DNA from: Flavobacteriaceae bacterium bin25
GTDB lineage: Bacteria > Bacteroidota > Bacteroidia > Flavobacteriales > Flavobacteriaceae
Assembly (NCBI GenBank): GCA_002238525.1
Contig: MPMN01000003.1
Location: 1 to 64,000, forward strand
DNA: 64,000 nucleotides
Reading direction: 5' to 3'
Shown here in pieces: positions 38,774 to 48,434 of the stretch. Each line of letters starts with the position of its first letter. The stretch's first letter is position 1. The notes under the pieces were generated by a model. It ran no database searches, was not told the DNA's origin, and worked only from the letters and a program-made list of their open reading frames with translations. The position numbers and the translations under genes were made by a program.

Positions 38774-40271
38774 CAAAAAAACATAATCCTGACATTCTTA
38801 CGTGTATTGCTAATCTAAGTAGTGATGAAGTTTTCACACCTCCGAAGGTGACAAATCAAGTGTTAGATATGCTTCCGAATGAATTGTGGAGTAATGAAAA
38901 AATCACTTTCCTTGACCCTGTTTCAAAGTCAGGAGTTTTCCTTCGCGAAATAACCAAAAGATTGATTGATGGGTTGAAAAGTAAGATTCCAAACCTTGAA
39001 GACAGAGTTGAACATATCCTAAGAAATCAGGTGTATGGAATAGGAATCACAGAACTTACATCTCTCATTTCTAGAAGAACTTTGTATTTTTCAAAGTACG
39101 CTAATGGTAAATACTCTATCGTTAAATTTGATGATTCACAGGGAAACCTTATTTTTTTTAAATCTGAACATACTTGGGAGGGCAAAAGTTGTAGGTATTG
39201 TGGTGTAAGTAAAGAAATGTACGAAAGAGGGGATAACTTGGAAAGTTACTCATATTCGTTTATCCACTCTGAAAACCCAGAAAAGTTATTTAATATGAAA
39301 TTCGATGTGATAGTTGGAAACCCACCTTATCAAATGAATGATGGTGGAGGAACAGGTTCAAGTGCTGTTCCCTTATATCACAAGTTTATTCAAACATCTA
39401 AAAAACTCAATCCAAGATTTTTATCAATGATTATACCCTCACGATGGTTTTCGGGAGGGAAAGGATTAGATGATTTTAGAGATGAGATGTTATCTGATTC
39501 TAGAATTAGAAAACTGATTGATTATCCTTTATCATCTATGTGTTTTCCAGGCGTTCAAATTGAAGGAGGTGTATGTTATTTCTTATGGGATAGAGATAAT
39601 CATGGTAAATGTGAGGTTAAAACTATACTTCCTGAAAAAGAGTCAACAATGATTCGACCATTAAGGGAAAACGGAAGTGAAACTTTTATTAGGTATAACG
39701 AATCTATCTCTATTTTCAGAAAAGTTAAATCAAAAAACGAAATTACTATTGACAGGATCATTAGTTCAAGAAAACCATTTGGATTACCCTCAACATTTAA
39801 TCTTATGAAAAAGAAACCTTTTGATAATTCTATTAAAATTTATGCGAACAAAAAGGTAGGTTATATAACAAAACAACAAGTATCTAAAAATATTCAGTGG
39901 GTTAAGGAATTTAAAGTCTTTATTACAACGGCTTATGGACTTGGCAGTCTCCCAAGTCAAGTAATAAATAAACCATTCATAGGATTGCCAAATTCTTGTA
40001 GCACTGAGACATATATTATGTTTGGACCCCTACCCCCCCCCCCCATCAAAAATTAAGAGCAGAGAATTTGTTATCCTACATTAAAACAAAGTTTTTTAGG
40101 TTTTTTGTTTTATTTAAAAAAAACACTCAAAATGGAGCTAAAGGTGTTTATTCGTACGTTCCTATTCAAAACTTTGATGAAAAATGGAATGATGAAAAAC
40201 TATACAAGAAGTATGGTTTGAATCAAGAAGAGATTGAATTTATAGAAAGTATGATTAGACCAATGGATTAA
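38767..40271 (+). CDS. Eco57I-like DNA adenine methyltransferase M3, phase-variable C-terminus (C12, OFF)
   Basis: The ATG at 38767 aligns with the starts of M1 and M2. Motif I and VIVGNPPYQMND are followed by GGGTGSSAVPLYHKF without a G tract, so the catalytic and recognition parts are continuous. The switch here is a C12 tract (40033-40044) that leads to PPPPIKN and a stop at 40056. Thirteen C would continue as HQKLRAENLLSYIKTKFFR to 40271, matching the tails of M1 and M2 (KTKFFRALL). In this state the protein lacks about 70 C-terminal residues. Confidence 0.85.
40033..40044 (+). repeat. C12 phase-variation tract in M3
   Basis: Twelve C after codons for FGPL. Thirteen or ten would join the frame that ends at 40271. 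Confidence 0.85.
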
Positions 40272-40272
40272 G

Positions 40273-42771
40273 ATGATGAATAAAAAATTCTTCCCTCAAA
40301 AACCTGATGTAAATCCAACTATATATGGATATACAGAATTATCATCTGAGTATAAAGGATTGATAAAGGTAGGCTACACGGAACGAAGTGTTTCAGAAAG
40401 AATGAAAGAACACTATCCTACAAAAGGACCCGAAAATGTCGAAAAGTATGAGGTTCTTTTGGAGGAACCCTCAATGAGAAATGATGGCACTCATTTCAAG
40501 GATTACGATGTTCATAAAGCTCTAATACAACGAGGTTTTGAAAATGTAGGAGGGGAATGGTATAAAATTGGAATTGATGAACTCAAATCTGTAATCTTAT
40601 CAGTTAGAGAAGGAACAACATTTGAACTCACAAGAAATAATGATTTTAAGCTAAGACCTGAACAAAAAGAAGCGATTAGAAAAACCTCAGCATACTTTAA
40701 AAACTACCGATCACAAGAAAGTAAAATACCACACTTTCTATGGAATTGTAAGATGCGATTTGGTAAAACCTTTACCACTTACAAATTAGCTCAAGAGATG
40801 AGTTGGAGAAAAATACTAGTGCTAACATTCAAACCAGCAGTAGAAAATTCATGGAAAAATGATTTATGCTCCCATATTGATTTTAAGGGATGGAAGTTTA
40901 TTTCAAGAGTTGGTAATACCTATGAAGATATTGATAAGTCAAAACCCTTCGTTTGTTTCGCTTCATTCCAAGATTTTCTGGGGAAAAATGAAATGGGAGG
41001 CATCAAACTCAAAAATGAATGGGCTCACTTGGTGAATTGGGATTGTATTGTATTAGATGAATACCATTATGGTGCCTGGAGGGAAACAGCAAAAGAATTA
41101 TTTGAATCTGAAGATTTAGGTGATCTGAAAGAAGATAATCTCAATGAAATGAAAAATTGGAACGAAAATGAAGTGCCCCTTACAACAGAAGGATTCCTTT
41201 ATTTGAGTGGAACACCCTTCAGAGCAATCGAATCTGGTGAGTTCATCGAAGAACAAATCTTCAATTGGACTTATTCCGATGAACAAGAAGCCAAAGAAAA
41301 TTGGAAAGGTGATAACAACCCCTATGAATCTCTTCCAAGAATGGTTATGATGACATATCAACTACCAGAATCGATTACTCATATTACAGATAAAGGAGAG
41401 TTTGATGAATTTGATTTAAATGTGTTTTTCTCTTCAACTGGCGAATATGAGAACTCAAGATTTAAGTATGAAAATGAGGTTCAAAAATGGTTAAATCTCT
41501 TAAGAGGTACTGAATTTGAAACTATATATGACAACCTAAAATTAGGAAGGTCAAAACCAGTACTCCCCTTTTCAGATACACGTTTACTAAAAGTTCTAAA
41601 TCATACTTTTTGGTTCTTACCCTCTGTTTCCTCCTGTTATGCAATGAAAAATTTATTGGAACAACCACAAAATGTTTTTTTTCAAGATTACAAGATCATG
41701 GTGGTTGCAGGAAAAAAAGTAGGAGTTGGAGTAAAAGCATTAGAACTAGCTAGAAAAGGAATGGGTTATAATCCTTTAAATTCAAAATCAATTACCCTAT
41801 CATGCGGAAAACTAACTACCGGCGTTACCGTAAAACCGTGGAACGGTTTATTCATGTTGAGAAATACAAAATCACCAGAAACTTATTTCCAAACTGCATT
41901 TAGAGTTCAATCCCCCTGGACAGTTTCAAGTTCAAATAACGATTCTCCCAACCAAGAAGAAATTCTCAAGAAAGAGTGCTATGTATTTGACTTTTCTCCC
42001 AATAGAGCATTGAAATTAATAACTGACTATAGTTGTAGGTTGAATTTCAATGAATCCAATCCAGAATCAAAAGTCAATGAGTTTATAAAATTCTTACCTA
42101 TTCTTTGTTTTGATGGGAGTTCAATGAGAAAAATTAATTCGCAAGAGGTTTTGGATTTCGCTGCTTTAGGTACTTCAGGTTCACAATTAGCCAAGAAATT
42201 TGAAAGTGCTCGTTTGGTTCATGTAGATGATGAAACACTGAAAAAGTTGATGGCTAATCAGCAGGCAATGAATGCGTTAATGAAGATCGAAGGATTCAGA
42301 AATCTCAACACTGATATAGAAAAAATTATCAATAAATCCCAGAAAATTAAAAAGGCGAAGAGAGAATCTCCTGATGACCCTAAGAACAAAAAGAAAGAAA
42401 TATCCCAAGAACAAAAAGAACAAAGAAGTTTAAGAAAGAAAATTCAAGAAAAGCTTCAAAAGTTTGCTACTCGAATACCTGTTTTTATGTACCTAACAGA
42501 TTATAGGGAAAGAACACTTAAAGATGTAATTACCCAATTAGAACCTGATCTTTTCAAAAGAGTTACAGGGTTATATGTTGATGATTTTGAATTATTGATA
42601 AGTATCGGATTGTTTAAGTCTTCTCTAATGAATTCAGCTGTTTTCTCCTTCAAAAGATATGAAGATGCTTCTCTCTCCTATTCAGGTTTTACAAAACATG
42701 AAGCATCTGAAGTTGGTTTATATGATACGGTAATCTCATCAGAAGAATTTAAAGGGAAGGAAATCAAATAA
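40273..42771 (+). CDS. GIY-YIG nuclease / superfamily 2 helicase, restriction subunit
   Basis: The N-terminal domain (residues about 15-110) has the GIY-YIG/T5orf172 layout: YGYTEL, then IKVGYTERSVSERM, a Glu-bearing LLEEP and DYDVHKAL. A helicase core follows with Walker A RFGKTFTTYKLA (about 160), DEYHYG as the DEAH-type box, LSGTPFRAI as motif III, and QTAFRVQSPW as an arginine-finger motif VI. The C-terminus holds a lysine-rich coiled-coil-like stretch. It is probably the DNA-translocating, cleaving partner of the M proteins. A second ATG one codon in is equally possible. It is the only full copy, while two copies of its 5' end lie inside the array. Confidence 0.82.
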   Translation: MMNKKFFPQKPDVNPTIYGYTELSSEYKGLIKVGYTERSVSERMKEHYPTKGPENVEKYEVLLEEPSMRNDGTHFKDYDVHKALIQRGFENVGGEWYKIGIDELKSVILSVREGTTFELTRNNDFKLRPEQKEAIRKTSAYFKNYRSQESKIPHFLWNCKMRFGKTFTTYKLAQEMSWRKILVLTFKPAVENSWKNDLCSHIDFKGWKFISRVGNTYEDIDKSKPFVCFASFQDFLGKNEMGGIKLKNEWAHLVNWDCIVLDEYHYGAWRETAKELFESEDLGDLKEDNLNEMKNWNENEVPLTTEGFLYLSGTPFRAIESGEFIEEQIFNWTYSDEQEAKENWKGDNNPYESLPRMVMMTYQLPESITHITDKGEFDEFDLNVFFSSTGEYENSRFKYENEVQKWLNLLRGTEFETIYDNLKLGRSKPVLPFSDTRLLKVLNHTFWFLPSVSSCYAMKNLLEQPQNVFFQDYKIMVVAGKKVGVGVKALELARKGMGYNPLNSKSITLSCGKLTTGVTVKPWNGLFMLRNTKSPETYFQTAFRVQSPWTVSSSNNDSPNQEEILKKECYVFDFSPNRALKLITDYSCRLNFNESNPESKVNEFIKFLPILCFDGSSMRKINSQEVLDFAALGTSGSQLAKKFESARLVHVDDETLKKLMANQQAMNALMKIEGFRNLNTDIEKIINKSQKIKKAKRESPDDPKNKKKEISQEQKEQRSLRKKIQEKLQKFATRIPVFMYLTDYRERTLKDVITQLEPDLFKRVTGLYVDDFELLISIGLFKSSLMNSAVFSFKRYEDASLSYSGFTKHEASEVGLYDTVISSEEFKGKEIK

Positions 42772-43011
42772 TAGGTAGAACTAAAGACAATCAACTCTTT
42801 GACTCTCCATTCCCAAGAAAATGCGTTTCAAATAAAAAAGTCTCATAAAACATCATTGTTTCGTAAATCAAAGATTATACAAAGTGAACCATGCTTTCAT
42901 AACAAATTGATATTCCCTCACCTTCACAAGAATTTTAGCAATAATCGGTGGAAATTATAAATTGATTTTCCATTGATAAGTAATCAAAACAATTACTTCT
43001 TGTGAACTATG

Positions 43012-43019
43012 TAAATTTG
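43012..43019 (+). promoter_or_regulatory. -7 box (TAAATTTG) for prs
   Basis: TAAATTTG matches the consensus and ends 16 bases before the TTG start of prs. Confidence 0.45.
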
Positions 43020-43035
43020 CAACCCAAAGGTAGAT

Positions 43036-43968
43036 TTGATTCCAGAAAGTAAAATTTTTTCTTGCACCCAAAGTCAAGAAATCGCGCAACGAATGGCCGA
43101 TGCTTTCGGTACCCATCTTGGGAAAGTCAATTTTTCTCGCTATAGCGATGGTGAATTTCAACCTGCATTCGAAGAGTCCATTCGTGGTACTCGCATCTTT
43201 ATAATCGGGTCCACACATCCCCCAGCGGAAAATCTGATGGAAATGTTGCTCATGATTGATGCAGCCAAAAGAGCATCTGCAAGACACATCACCGCAGTTA
43301 TTCCCTATTTCAGTTGGGCAAGACAAGATAGAAAAGACAAACCAAGAGTACCCATAGGTGCTAAATTGATAGCAAAACTTTTAGAAGCTGCTGGTGCTAC
43401 GCGCATCATTACAATGGATTTACATGCCGATCAGATCCAAGGGTTTTTTGAAAAACCTGTAGACCATCTTTATGCATCAGCTATTTTTTTGCCCTATGTA
43501 AAAAAGTTGAACCTAAACAGCCTGACCATTGCATCACCGGATATGGGAGGATCGAAAAGAGCTTACTCCTATGCCAAGTATCTAAAATGCGATGTGGTTA
43601 TTTGCTATAAAGAACGGGCTACGGCCAATCAGATTTCACATATGGAACTCATAGGAAAAGTTAAAGGTAAAAATGTCATCCTTGTTGATGATATGGTTGA
43701 TACGGCCAATACCCTTGCAAAAGCAGCCGATTTGATTATGAATAAAGGTGCCATCAGTGTTAGAGCCGTTTGTACACACGCAGTATTATCAGCCAATGCA
43801 ATTGAAATTGTAGGTAATTCTCAATTGACAGAACTTGTAGTGACAGACTCAATACCGCTTAAAAAAAAACATTCAAAAATTAAAGTACTTTCGTGCGCCG
43901 AATTGATGGCCGAAGTGATGCACAATGTTCACCACAATCAATCCATTAGTTCCAAGTTTATAATGTAA
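43036..43968 (+). CDS. prs: Ribose-phosphate pyrophosphokinase
   Basis: Makes PRPP from ribose 5-phosphate and ATP. Motifs: FSRYSDGEFQP near residue 38, YFSWARQDRKD (ATP flexible loop), ITMDLHADQIQGFF and the PRPP loop VILVDDMVDTANT (about 215). The 310-residue length is standard. The TTG start is favoured by the -7 box just upstream and by alignment of the N-terminal strand. It is followed by rplY 12 bases later. Confidence 0.95.
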   Translation: MIPESKIFSCTQSQEIAQRMADAFGTHLGKVNFSRYSDGEFQPAFEESIRGTRIFIIGSTHPPAENLMEMLLMIDAAKRASARHITAVIPYFSWARQDRKDKPRVPIGAKLIAKLLEAAGATRIITMDLHADQIQGFFEKPVDHLYASAIFLPYVKKLNLNSLTIASPDMGGSKRAYSYAKYLKCDVVICYKERATANQISHMELIGKVKGKNVILVDDMVDTANTLAKAADLIMNKGAISVRAVCTHAVLSANAIEIVGNSQLTELVVTDSIPLKKKHSKIKVLSCAELMAEVMHNVHHNQSISSKFIM

Positions 43969-43980
43969 AATTTATATGCT

Positions 43981-44598
43981 ATGCAATCTTTAACCATCAA
44001 TGCCACTAAAAGAGACAACGTTGGCAAGTCTCCAACCAAAGCTATTCGGAAAGCCAAAAAAGTACCTTGCGTACTTTACGGAGGAGAGAAACCTATTCAC
44101 TTTTCTGCTCCTGAAATTGATTTCAAAGAACTAGTTTATACCCACAAAACTTATACAGTTAACCTCGTTATTAATAAGGAACAGACCTATAAGGCTATTT
44201 TGCAGGATATTCAGTTTCACCCAGTAACGGATGCTATTCTACACCTGGATTTTTTACAACTATTTGATGAAAAAGAAGTTATAATCGAAATTCCAATAAA
44301 GATTAAAGGTGTTCCAGTAGGGGTACTCAACCAAGGTGGAGTATTAAGAGTAAACCGCAGAAAAGTATCCGTCAAAGCTCTTCCCAAGAATTTACCTGAT
44401 TTTCTTGAATGCAATGTCTCTAAACTGCATATCGGCAATAAATTCTATGTCACTGAACTCAAAAGTCCCGATTTTGAAATTCTAGAATCTGAAAATGTGG
44501 TCATCGCCCAAGTAAGAACTTCTAGAACGGCTATTAAAGCTTCTGGAGACACAGGCGATGAAGAAAAAGAAGGTCAAGAAGAAAAGCAACCTGAATGA
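43981..44598 (+). CDS. rplY: Ribosomal protein L25 (CTC form)
   Basis: A 205-residue 5S-rRNA-binding protein. The N-terminal L25 domain (GKSPTKAIRKAKKVPCVLYGG, VLQDIQFHP-like segment, HLDFLQL) is followed by the C-terminal TL5/CTC beta domain (IPIKIKGVPVGVLNQGG, VRTSR). The acidic low-complexity tail is usual. Its place between prs and pth is a very common bacterial gene order. Confidence 0.95.
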   Translation: MQSLTINATKRDNVGKSPTKAIRKAKKVPCVLYGGEKPIHFSAPEIDFKELVYTHKTYTVNLVINKEQTYKAILQDIQFHPVTDAILHLDFLQLFDEKEVIIEIPIKIKGVPVGVLNQGGVLRVNRRKVSVKALPKNLPDFLECNVSKLHIGNKFYVTELKSPDFEILESENVVIAQVRTSRTAIKASGDTGDEEKEGQEEKQPE

Positions 44599-44705
44599 AC
44601 TAAATTTCATTCCTCATTATCCGATTTTTGTAATAAAATTGGATTTTTATTGGCTTTTTGATGAATATTCTTGGTGGTTTTCATAAAAGAAAACAACAGA
44701 ATCTA

Positions 44706-45266
44706 ATGAATAATTACCTGATTGTCGGACTTGGTAATGTCGGTATGGAGTACTTTGATACTCGACACAATATTGGGTTTTATATCCTGGATTATATAGC
44801 ACAAGAAAACAAGTTAAAATTTGACTCAAAAAAATTAGGATACCTTACACAATGGGATTTCAAAGGAAAAAGAATTTTTCTTTTAAAACCAAGCACATTT
44901 ATGAATCTATCAGGCCGATCAGTCAACTATTGGCTTCAAAAAAAAAAGATTTCAACTGAAAATATGATTATTATAGCAGATGAACTACAGCTTCCTTTTG
45001 GTAAAATAAGACTGCGTGCCAAAGGAAGTAGCGCTGGGCATAACGGTCTTAATAGTATAGAATCTTATTTGGGCACACAAAAATATAATCGTCTGCGCTT
45101 TGGCATTGGGACATCAGAACCTATCTACAATAAGGTTGCCTTTGTCTTGGGGAAATGGACTGAACATGAACAAAAACAGATAGACTTATTGTTACCAAAA
45201 TGCGCTCAAATAGTCAATACTTTCGTGTTACGAGGTCTATCTCATACCATGAATCAATACAACTAG
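44706..45266 (+). CDS. pth: Peptidyl-tRNA hydrolase
   Basis: Releases peptides from stalled peptidyl-tRNA. Visible are LIVGLGNVGMEYFDTRHNIGF (Asn and catalytic His), KPSTFMNLSGRSV, and LRAKGSSAGHNGL. The start at 44706 (MNNYLIVGLGN) matches the family. The frame extends to 44658, but that would add 16 unrelated residues. It lies in a prs-rplY-pth order. Confidence 0.95.
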   Translation: MNNYLIVGLGNVGMEYFDTRHNIGFYILDYIAQENKLKFDSKKLGYLTQWDFKGKRIFLLKPSTFMNLSGRSVNYWLQKKKISTENMIIIADELQLPFGKIRLRAKGSSAGHNGLNSIESYLGTQKYNRLRFGIGTSEPIYNKVAFVLGKWTEHEQKQIDLLLPKCAQIVNTFVLRGLSHTMNQYN

Positions 45267-45554
45267 AATTCATCCAATTTATTGATTTATTGTCCTCGTC
45301 ATGAAAGAATTTCACAGCATTTTTACAAAATTAATCGCTGATGTATATGCAAGATTGGCCATATATTCTCTCTTGATGTAATAGTTGATAGGTATAACTT
45401 TGGGACCTAGGCCTTGAAAATGCAAATTCCTTAGTGAAAAAGGTACTTTAATTGAAATATCCAGAATTATCTTATGACTTTCTCAACATTCATTACTCAT
45501 AGTGCATCAACAATAAATAATCTATTCAAGTACCATCTTGTGTAACAATTTTGA

Positions 45555-46523
45555 ATGTTTATTATGCAAGTTTTTAATCATATAGACCAATACTGTGCCA
45601 AAAAAAAATCAGCATTGACTATCGGAACATTTGATGGAGTCCATATTGGTCATCAAAAAATTCTAAATCAACTTGTTCATACCGCTAGAAAAGGCGAACT
45701 CCAATCCACAGTATTGAGTTTTTTTCCACATCCGAGAATGATTCTTCAACCAGAAGAAAACCTAAAGTTAATTGATACGATTGAGGAAAAACAAGATAAA
45801 ATCAATGCGCTCGGAGTAGATAATTTGATCATTCATCCTTTTTCCAAAAAGTTCTCAACCCAAACTGCTGAAACCTTTATAAAAGAAATTCTAGTAGAAA
45901 AACTAAATCTCAGTCATGTAATCATCGGTTATGATCATCGATTTGGTAAAAAACGAGAAGCCAATGTTGATACCCTAATTGATTATGGGGGAAAATTCGA
46001 TTTTAAGGTCAGTGTCATTCCTCCACAAGAAATTAAAGATATTTCTGTTAGCTCCACTAAGGTAAGACTAGCGCTAATCAATGGAGATATCCCTACTGCA
46101 AACAGTTATTTAAATACTCATTATTCCATCCAAGGTACTGTCATCAAGGGAAATGCACTTGGAAGAACATTAGGATTTCCAACTGCGAATATCAACATAG
46201 AACATGAGTACAAGTTAGTTCCTAAAAATGGTGTTTATTTGGTGGATGTAATAGTAGACAAAACCCAACATTTCGGCATGCTAAATATTGGCAATAGACC
46301 AACCATTAAGAATAAAAACAGTCAAATTCATATTGAAGTAAACCTTTTTGACTTTGATGGTATGATTTATGGGGAAAAAATAAAAATCAACTTTTACCAA
46401 AGGATCCGGAATCAAAAAAAATTTCAAAAACTTGATTACCTAAAAAAACAAATTCAAAAAGATCGTACTAAGTGTTTGAAAATCATCTCTCAACAGTTAA
46501 GTTCTGATGTCAAGAACGACTGA
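45555..46523 (+). CDS. ribF: Bifunctional riboflavin kinase / FAD synthetase
   Basis: The N-terminal FAD synthetase domain has GTFDGVHIGHQKIL, FFPHPRMIL and SVSSTKVRLAL. The C-terminal riboflavin kinase domain has GNALGRTLGFPTANI, GVYLV and MLNIGNRPT. Together they convert riboflavin to FMN and FAD. The length of 322 is normal. An ATG three codons later (45564) is an equally plausible start. An IS630-type element begins 70 bases downstream. Confidence 0.95.
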   Translation: MFIMQVFNHIDQYCAKKKSALTIGTFDGVHIGHQKILNQLVHTARKGELQSTVLSFFPHPRMILQPEENLKLIDTIEEKQDKINALGVDNLIIHPFSKKFSTQTAETFIKEILVEKLNLSHVIIGYDHRFGKKREANVDTLIDYGGKFDFKVSVIPPQEIKDISVSSTKVRLALINGDIPTANSYLNTHYSIQGTVIKGNALGRTLGFPTANINIEHEYKLVPKNGVYLVDVIVDKTQHFGMLNIGNRPTIKNKNSQIHIEVNLFDFDGMIYGEKIKINFYQRIRNQKKFQKLDYLKKQIQKDRTKCLKIISQQLSSDVKND

Positions 46524-46592
46524 TCACGGCTTATTTGATAAACTTCACCAACCGAGTATAAGACGATGTTGCTCAACAATCATACCATGTAA

Positions 46593-47824
46593 TACCATTT
46601 AAACACTGAATTCGCTCAAAAAGGCTTTGGTGTATAATTCATATCCTGTAATGGATTTGATGAGTTCAGACTTCAGTTCAGTTATCATCTCGGTTATTTT
46701 TTTCTTTAGAGATTCAAGATCTTCAAAGAATTTCATAGCCACTCTTTCTTTCATCCATTGCCATACCTTTTCAGCAGGATTAAGCTCTGGGGTATATGGA
46801 GGAATTCTGATGAACGCAATGTTTTCCGGAATGGTCATATTCTTAGTAGCATGAAAGCCAGCATTGTCTATAATCAGAATTTTAAGTTCTTTCGGATTTT
46901 GTTTGCTCAAATCATTCAGAAAACCCTCGAAAATATCATTAGACACTGATGATGTTTCCCAATAGAAGCTATTTCCTGTAATAGGTGAAAAGCATCCCCA
47001 TAACCAAAACGATTGATAGCTGTGCTGATACTTACCAATAGGCTTGACACCTTTGGAAACCAACACCCGCTTTTGTTTGGTCATTAATCCGAAACGAGAT
47101 TCATCTTGAAAATAAAGATTCACCGAGTCAAACTTATTCTTAGCTGTACTGCTTTTAATTTCAGATAGTTTACTTGGCTTGGAAGTTTCTCTTCTTTGAA
47201 GGTCCGTTCAGCATCTTTATCTTTTTTATGATGAGATTTTCTGGAAACTTTTAACCTACTATTGTGATGTTTCCGACAGTGCTTATAAAGAACTTGATAA
47301 CTTATATTGGATTGGTGATTTTTATGCACCCATGCTAATAACTCAACATAACTAGTTATCGTTGTTTTAGGATCTGCAAGCATAGCTGCTATGGCTTTTT
47401 TGGTTTGTTCGGTTATCAATGGCGGAATGCCTCCTCGCTTTCTGATAGCGAGCAATTCCTTTAAACCGCCTTCATCGTATGACCTAAGCCAATGATAAAT
47501 AGTCCTACGGCAAACCTTAAGCCTGGGGATTAAGTCCCTGGAATAAGTCACTTTCCCCTGTTTGAGCAAGAGAAGCATCTTAACTTTATTTTTATTGCTA
47601 TTGCTCTTTTGCTTGGGCATGAGCTTCTTCAGTTCATCCTCGCTCTCTTGTACTTGTATGTCATTTTTTTTAGGCATATCAGAAAATTTAATCAATTAAT
47701 TGTGTCCTATGAACATAGTATAAATCACATGGTTGATCAGATGGATTCTGAACTCATAAAATCCATTACAGAATATGAATGATACATCAAATCCCTTTTG
47801 AGCAAATATAGTGACTAAATGGTA
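46593..47824 (-). mobile_element. IS630-family insertion sequence (about 1.23 kb with TA target duplication)
   Basis: The ends are matching inverted repeats of about 30 bases. The left end from 46595 starts CCATTTA and contains GCTCAAAA; the reverse complement of the right end (to 47822) also starts CCATTTA and contains GCTCAAAA. Both are bounded by TA (46593-46594 and 47823-47824), the duplicated target of IS630/Tc1 elements. It carries a single transposase gene, frameshifted, on the minus strand. Confidence 0.88.
46599..47695 (-). pseudogene. IS630-type transposase, frameshifted by a 5-bp duplication
   Basis: The 5' frame (47695-47120) encodes the helix-turn-helix part (YSRDLIPRLKVCRRTIYHWLRSYDEGGL). 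The 3' frame (to 46599) encodes the DDE domain: YFQDESRFGL, ILIIDNAGFHATK and PPYTPELNPAEKVWQWMK. The frames meet at a CTTGGCTTGG direct duplication (47173-47182; CCAAG twice on the coding strand). Removing one CCAAG restores one protein of about 363 residues reading KLPSKLSEIKSS into NLYFQDESRF. It is probably inactive unless ribosomal frameshifting occurs. Confidence 0.85.
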
Positions 47825-47918
47825 TAAATCCGCAATAGCGATAACTTATGCCAATAGAGATTGTAAAGGTTGTGTCACTTCACTTAAAGAATTGATTTAT
47901 TTTCCTATCAAAAGAAAT

Positions 47919-48434
47919 TCAATTTAGTTTGAATTGTACTTTTAGAGCATCTAACATGTAAAATACAGTTCTATAACTTACATCAAAATTTTCACAAACA
48001 TCAGGGATTTTAACTTTCTTTTTTGACTTTGGTTCACTTTTTTCATTGGTCACAAGAGTTGCATTATGGGTTTTTGCATAGGCTATTAGCCAGCCATCTG
48101 CACCACTTGCAAATCTCTTCTTGGCATTGTCTTTAAAGTCCCTATTCTCTACCCAATTAATTATTGTGCGGTAATTATTAACCACCTCATTAGAATCTGA
48201 GGATTTGAAAAAATCTTGTGGTAAATTATTTTTCGACCATTTTATCAGATTATCCTCCTTTTTGCCTCGAGTTAATTCTTGAAAGACTTTGTCTATGCTG
48301 AAAATATTCCCCTCATTGTGATGATATTGAAGACTTTTCCAAAATCCAGGACAAAGATCAAAACCGTAATAGCTATTTTTAGCTGTAATCAACACATCTG
48401 AGTCAAGTAAATAGAACAATTTACTACTCATCAT
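47919..48434 (-). CDS. PIN-domain DUF4411 protein (toxin-like partner of ImmA)
   Basis: 171 residues with PIN-type acidic positions: LLDSDVLITAK near the N-terminus, IFSIDKVFQEL, SGADGWLIAYA and TLVTNEK. This pattern matches DUF4411 proteins, which are encoded directly after ImmA/IrrE-type peptidases in a putative toxin-antitoxin-like pair. The start overlaps the peptidase stop as ATGA, so the two are coupled. RNase activity is inferred from the fold. Confidence 0.82.
   Translation of the reverse strand: MMSSKLFYLLDSDVLITAKNSYYGFDLCPGFWKSLQYHHNEGNIFSIDKVFQELTRGKKEDNLIKWSKNNLPQDFFKSSDSNEVVNNYRTIINWVENRDFKDNAKKRFASGADGWLIAYAKTHNATLVTNEKSEPKSKKKVKIPDVCENFDVSYRTVFYMLDALKVQFKLN

Noticed and set aside
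47120..47123. ATGA overlap of the two transposase frames as normal translational coupling of two genes
   Set aside because: The CCAAG duplication explains the shift, and the alternative frame upstream of the second start encodes family-like sequence, so it is one broken gene.
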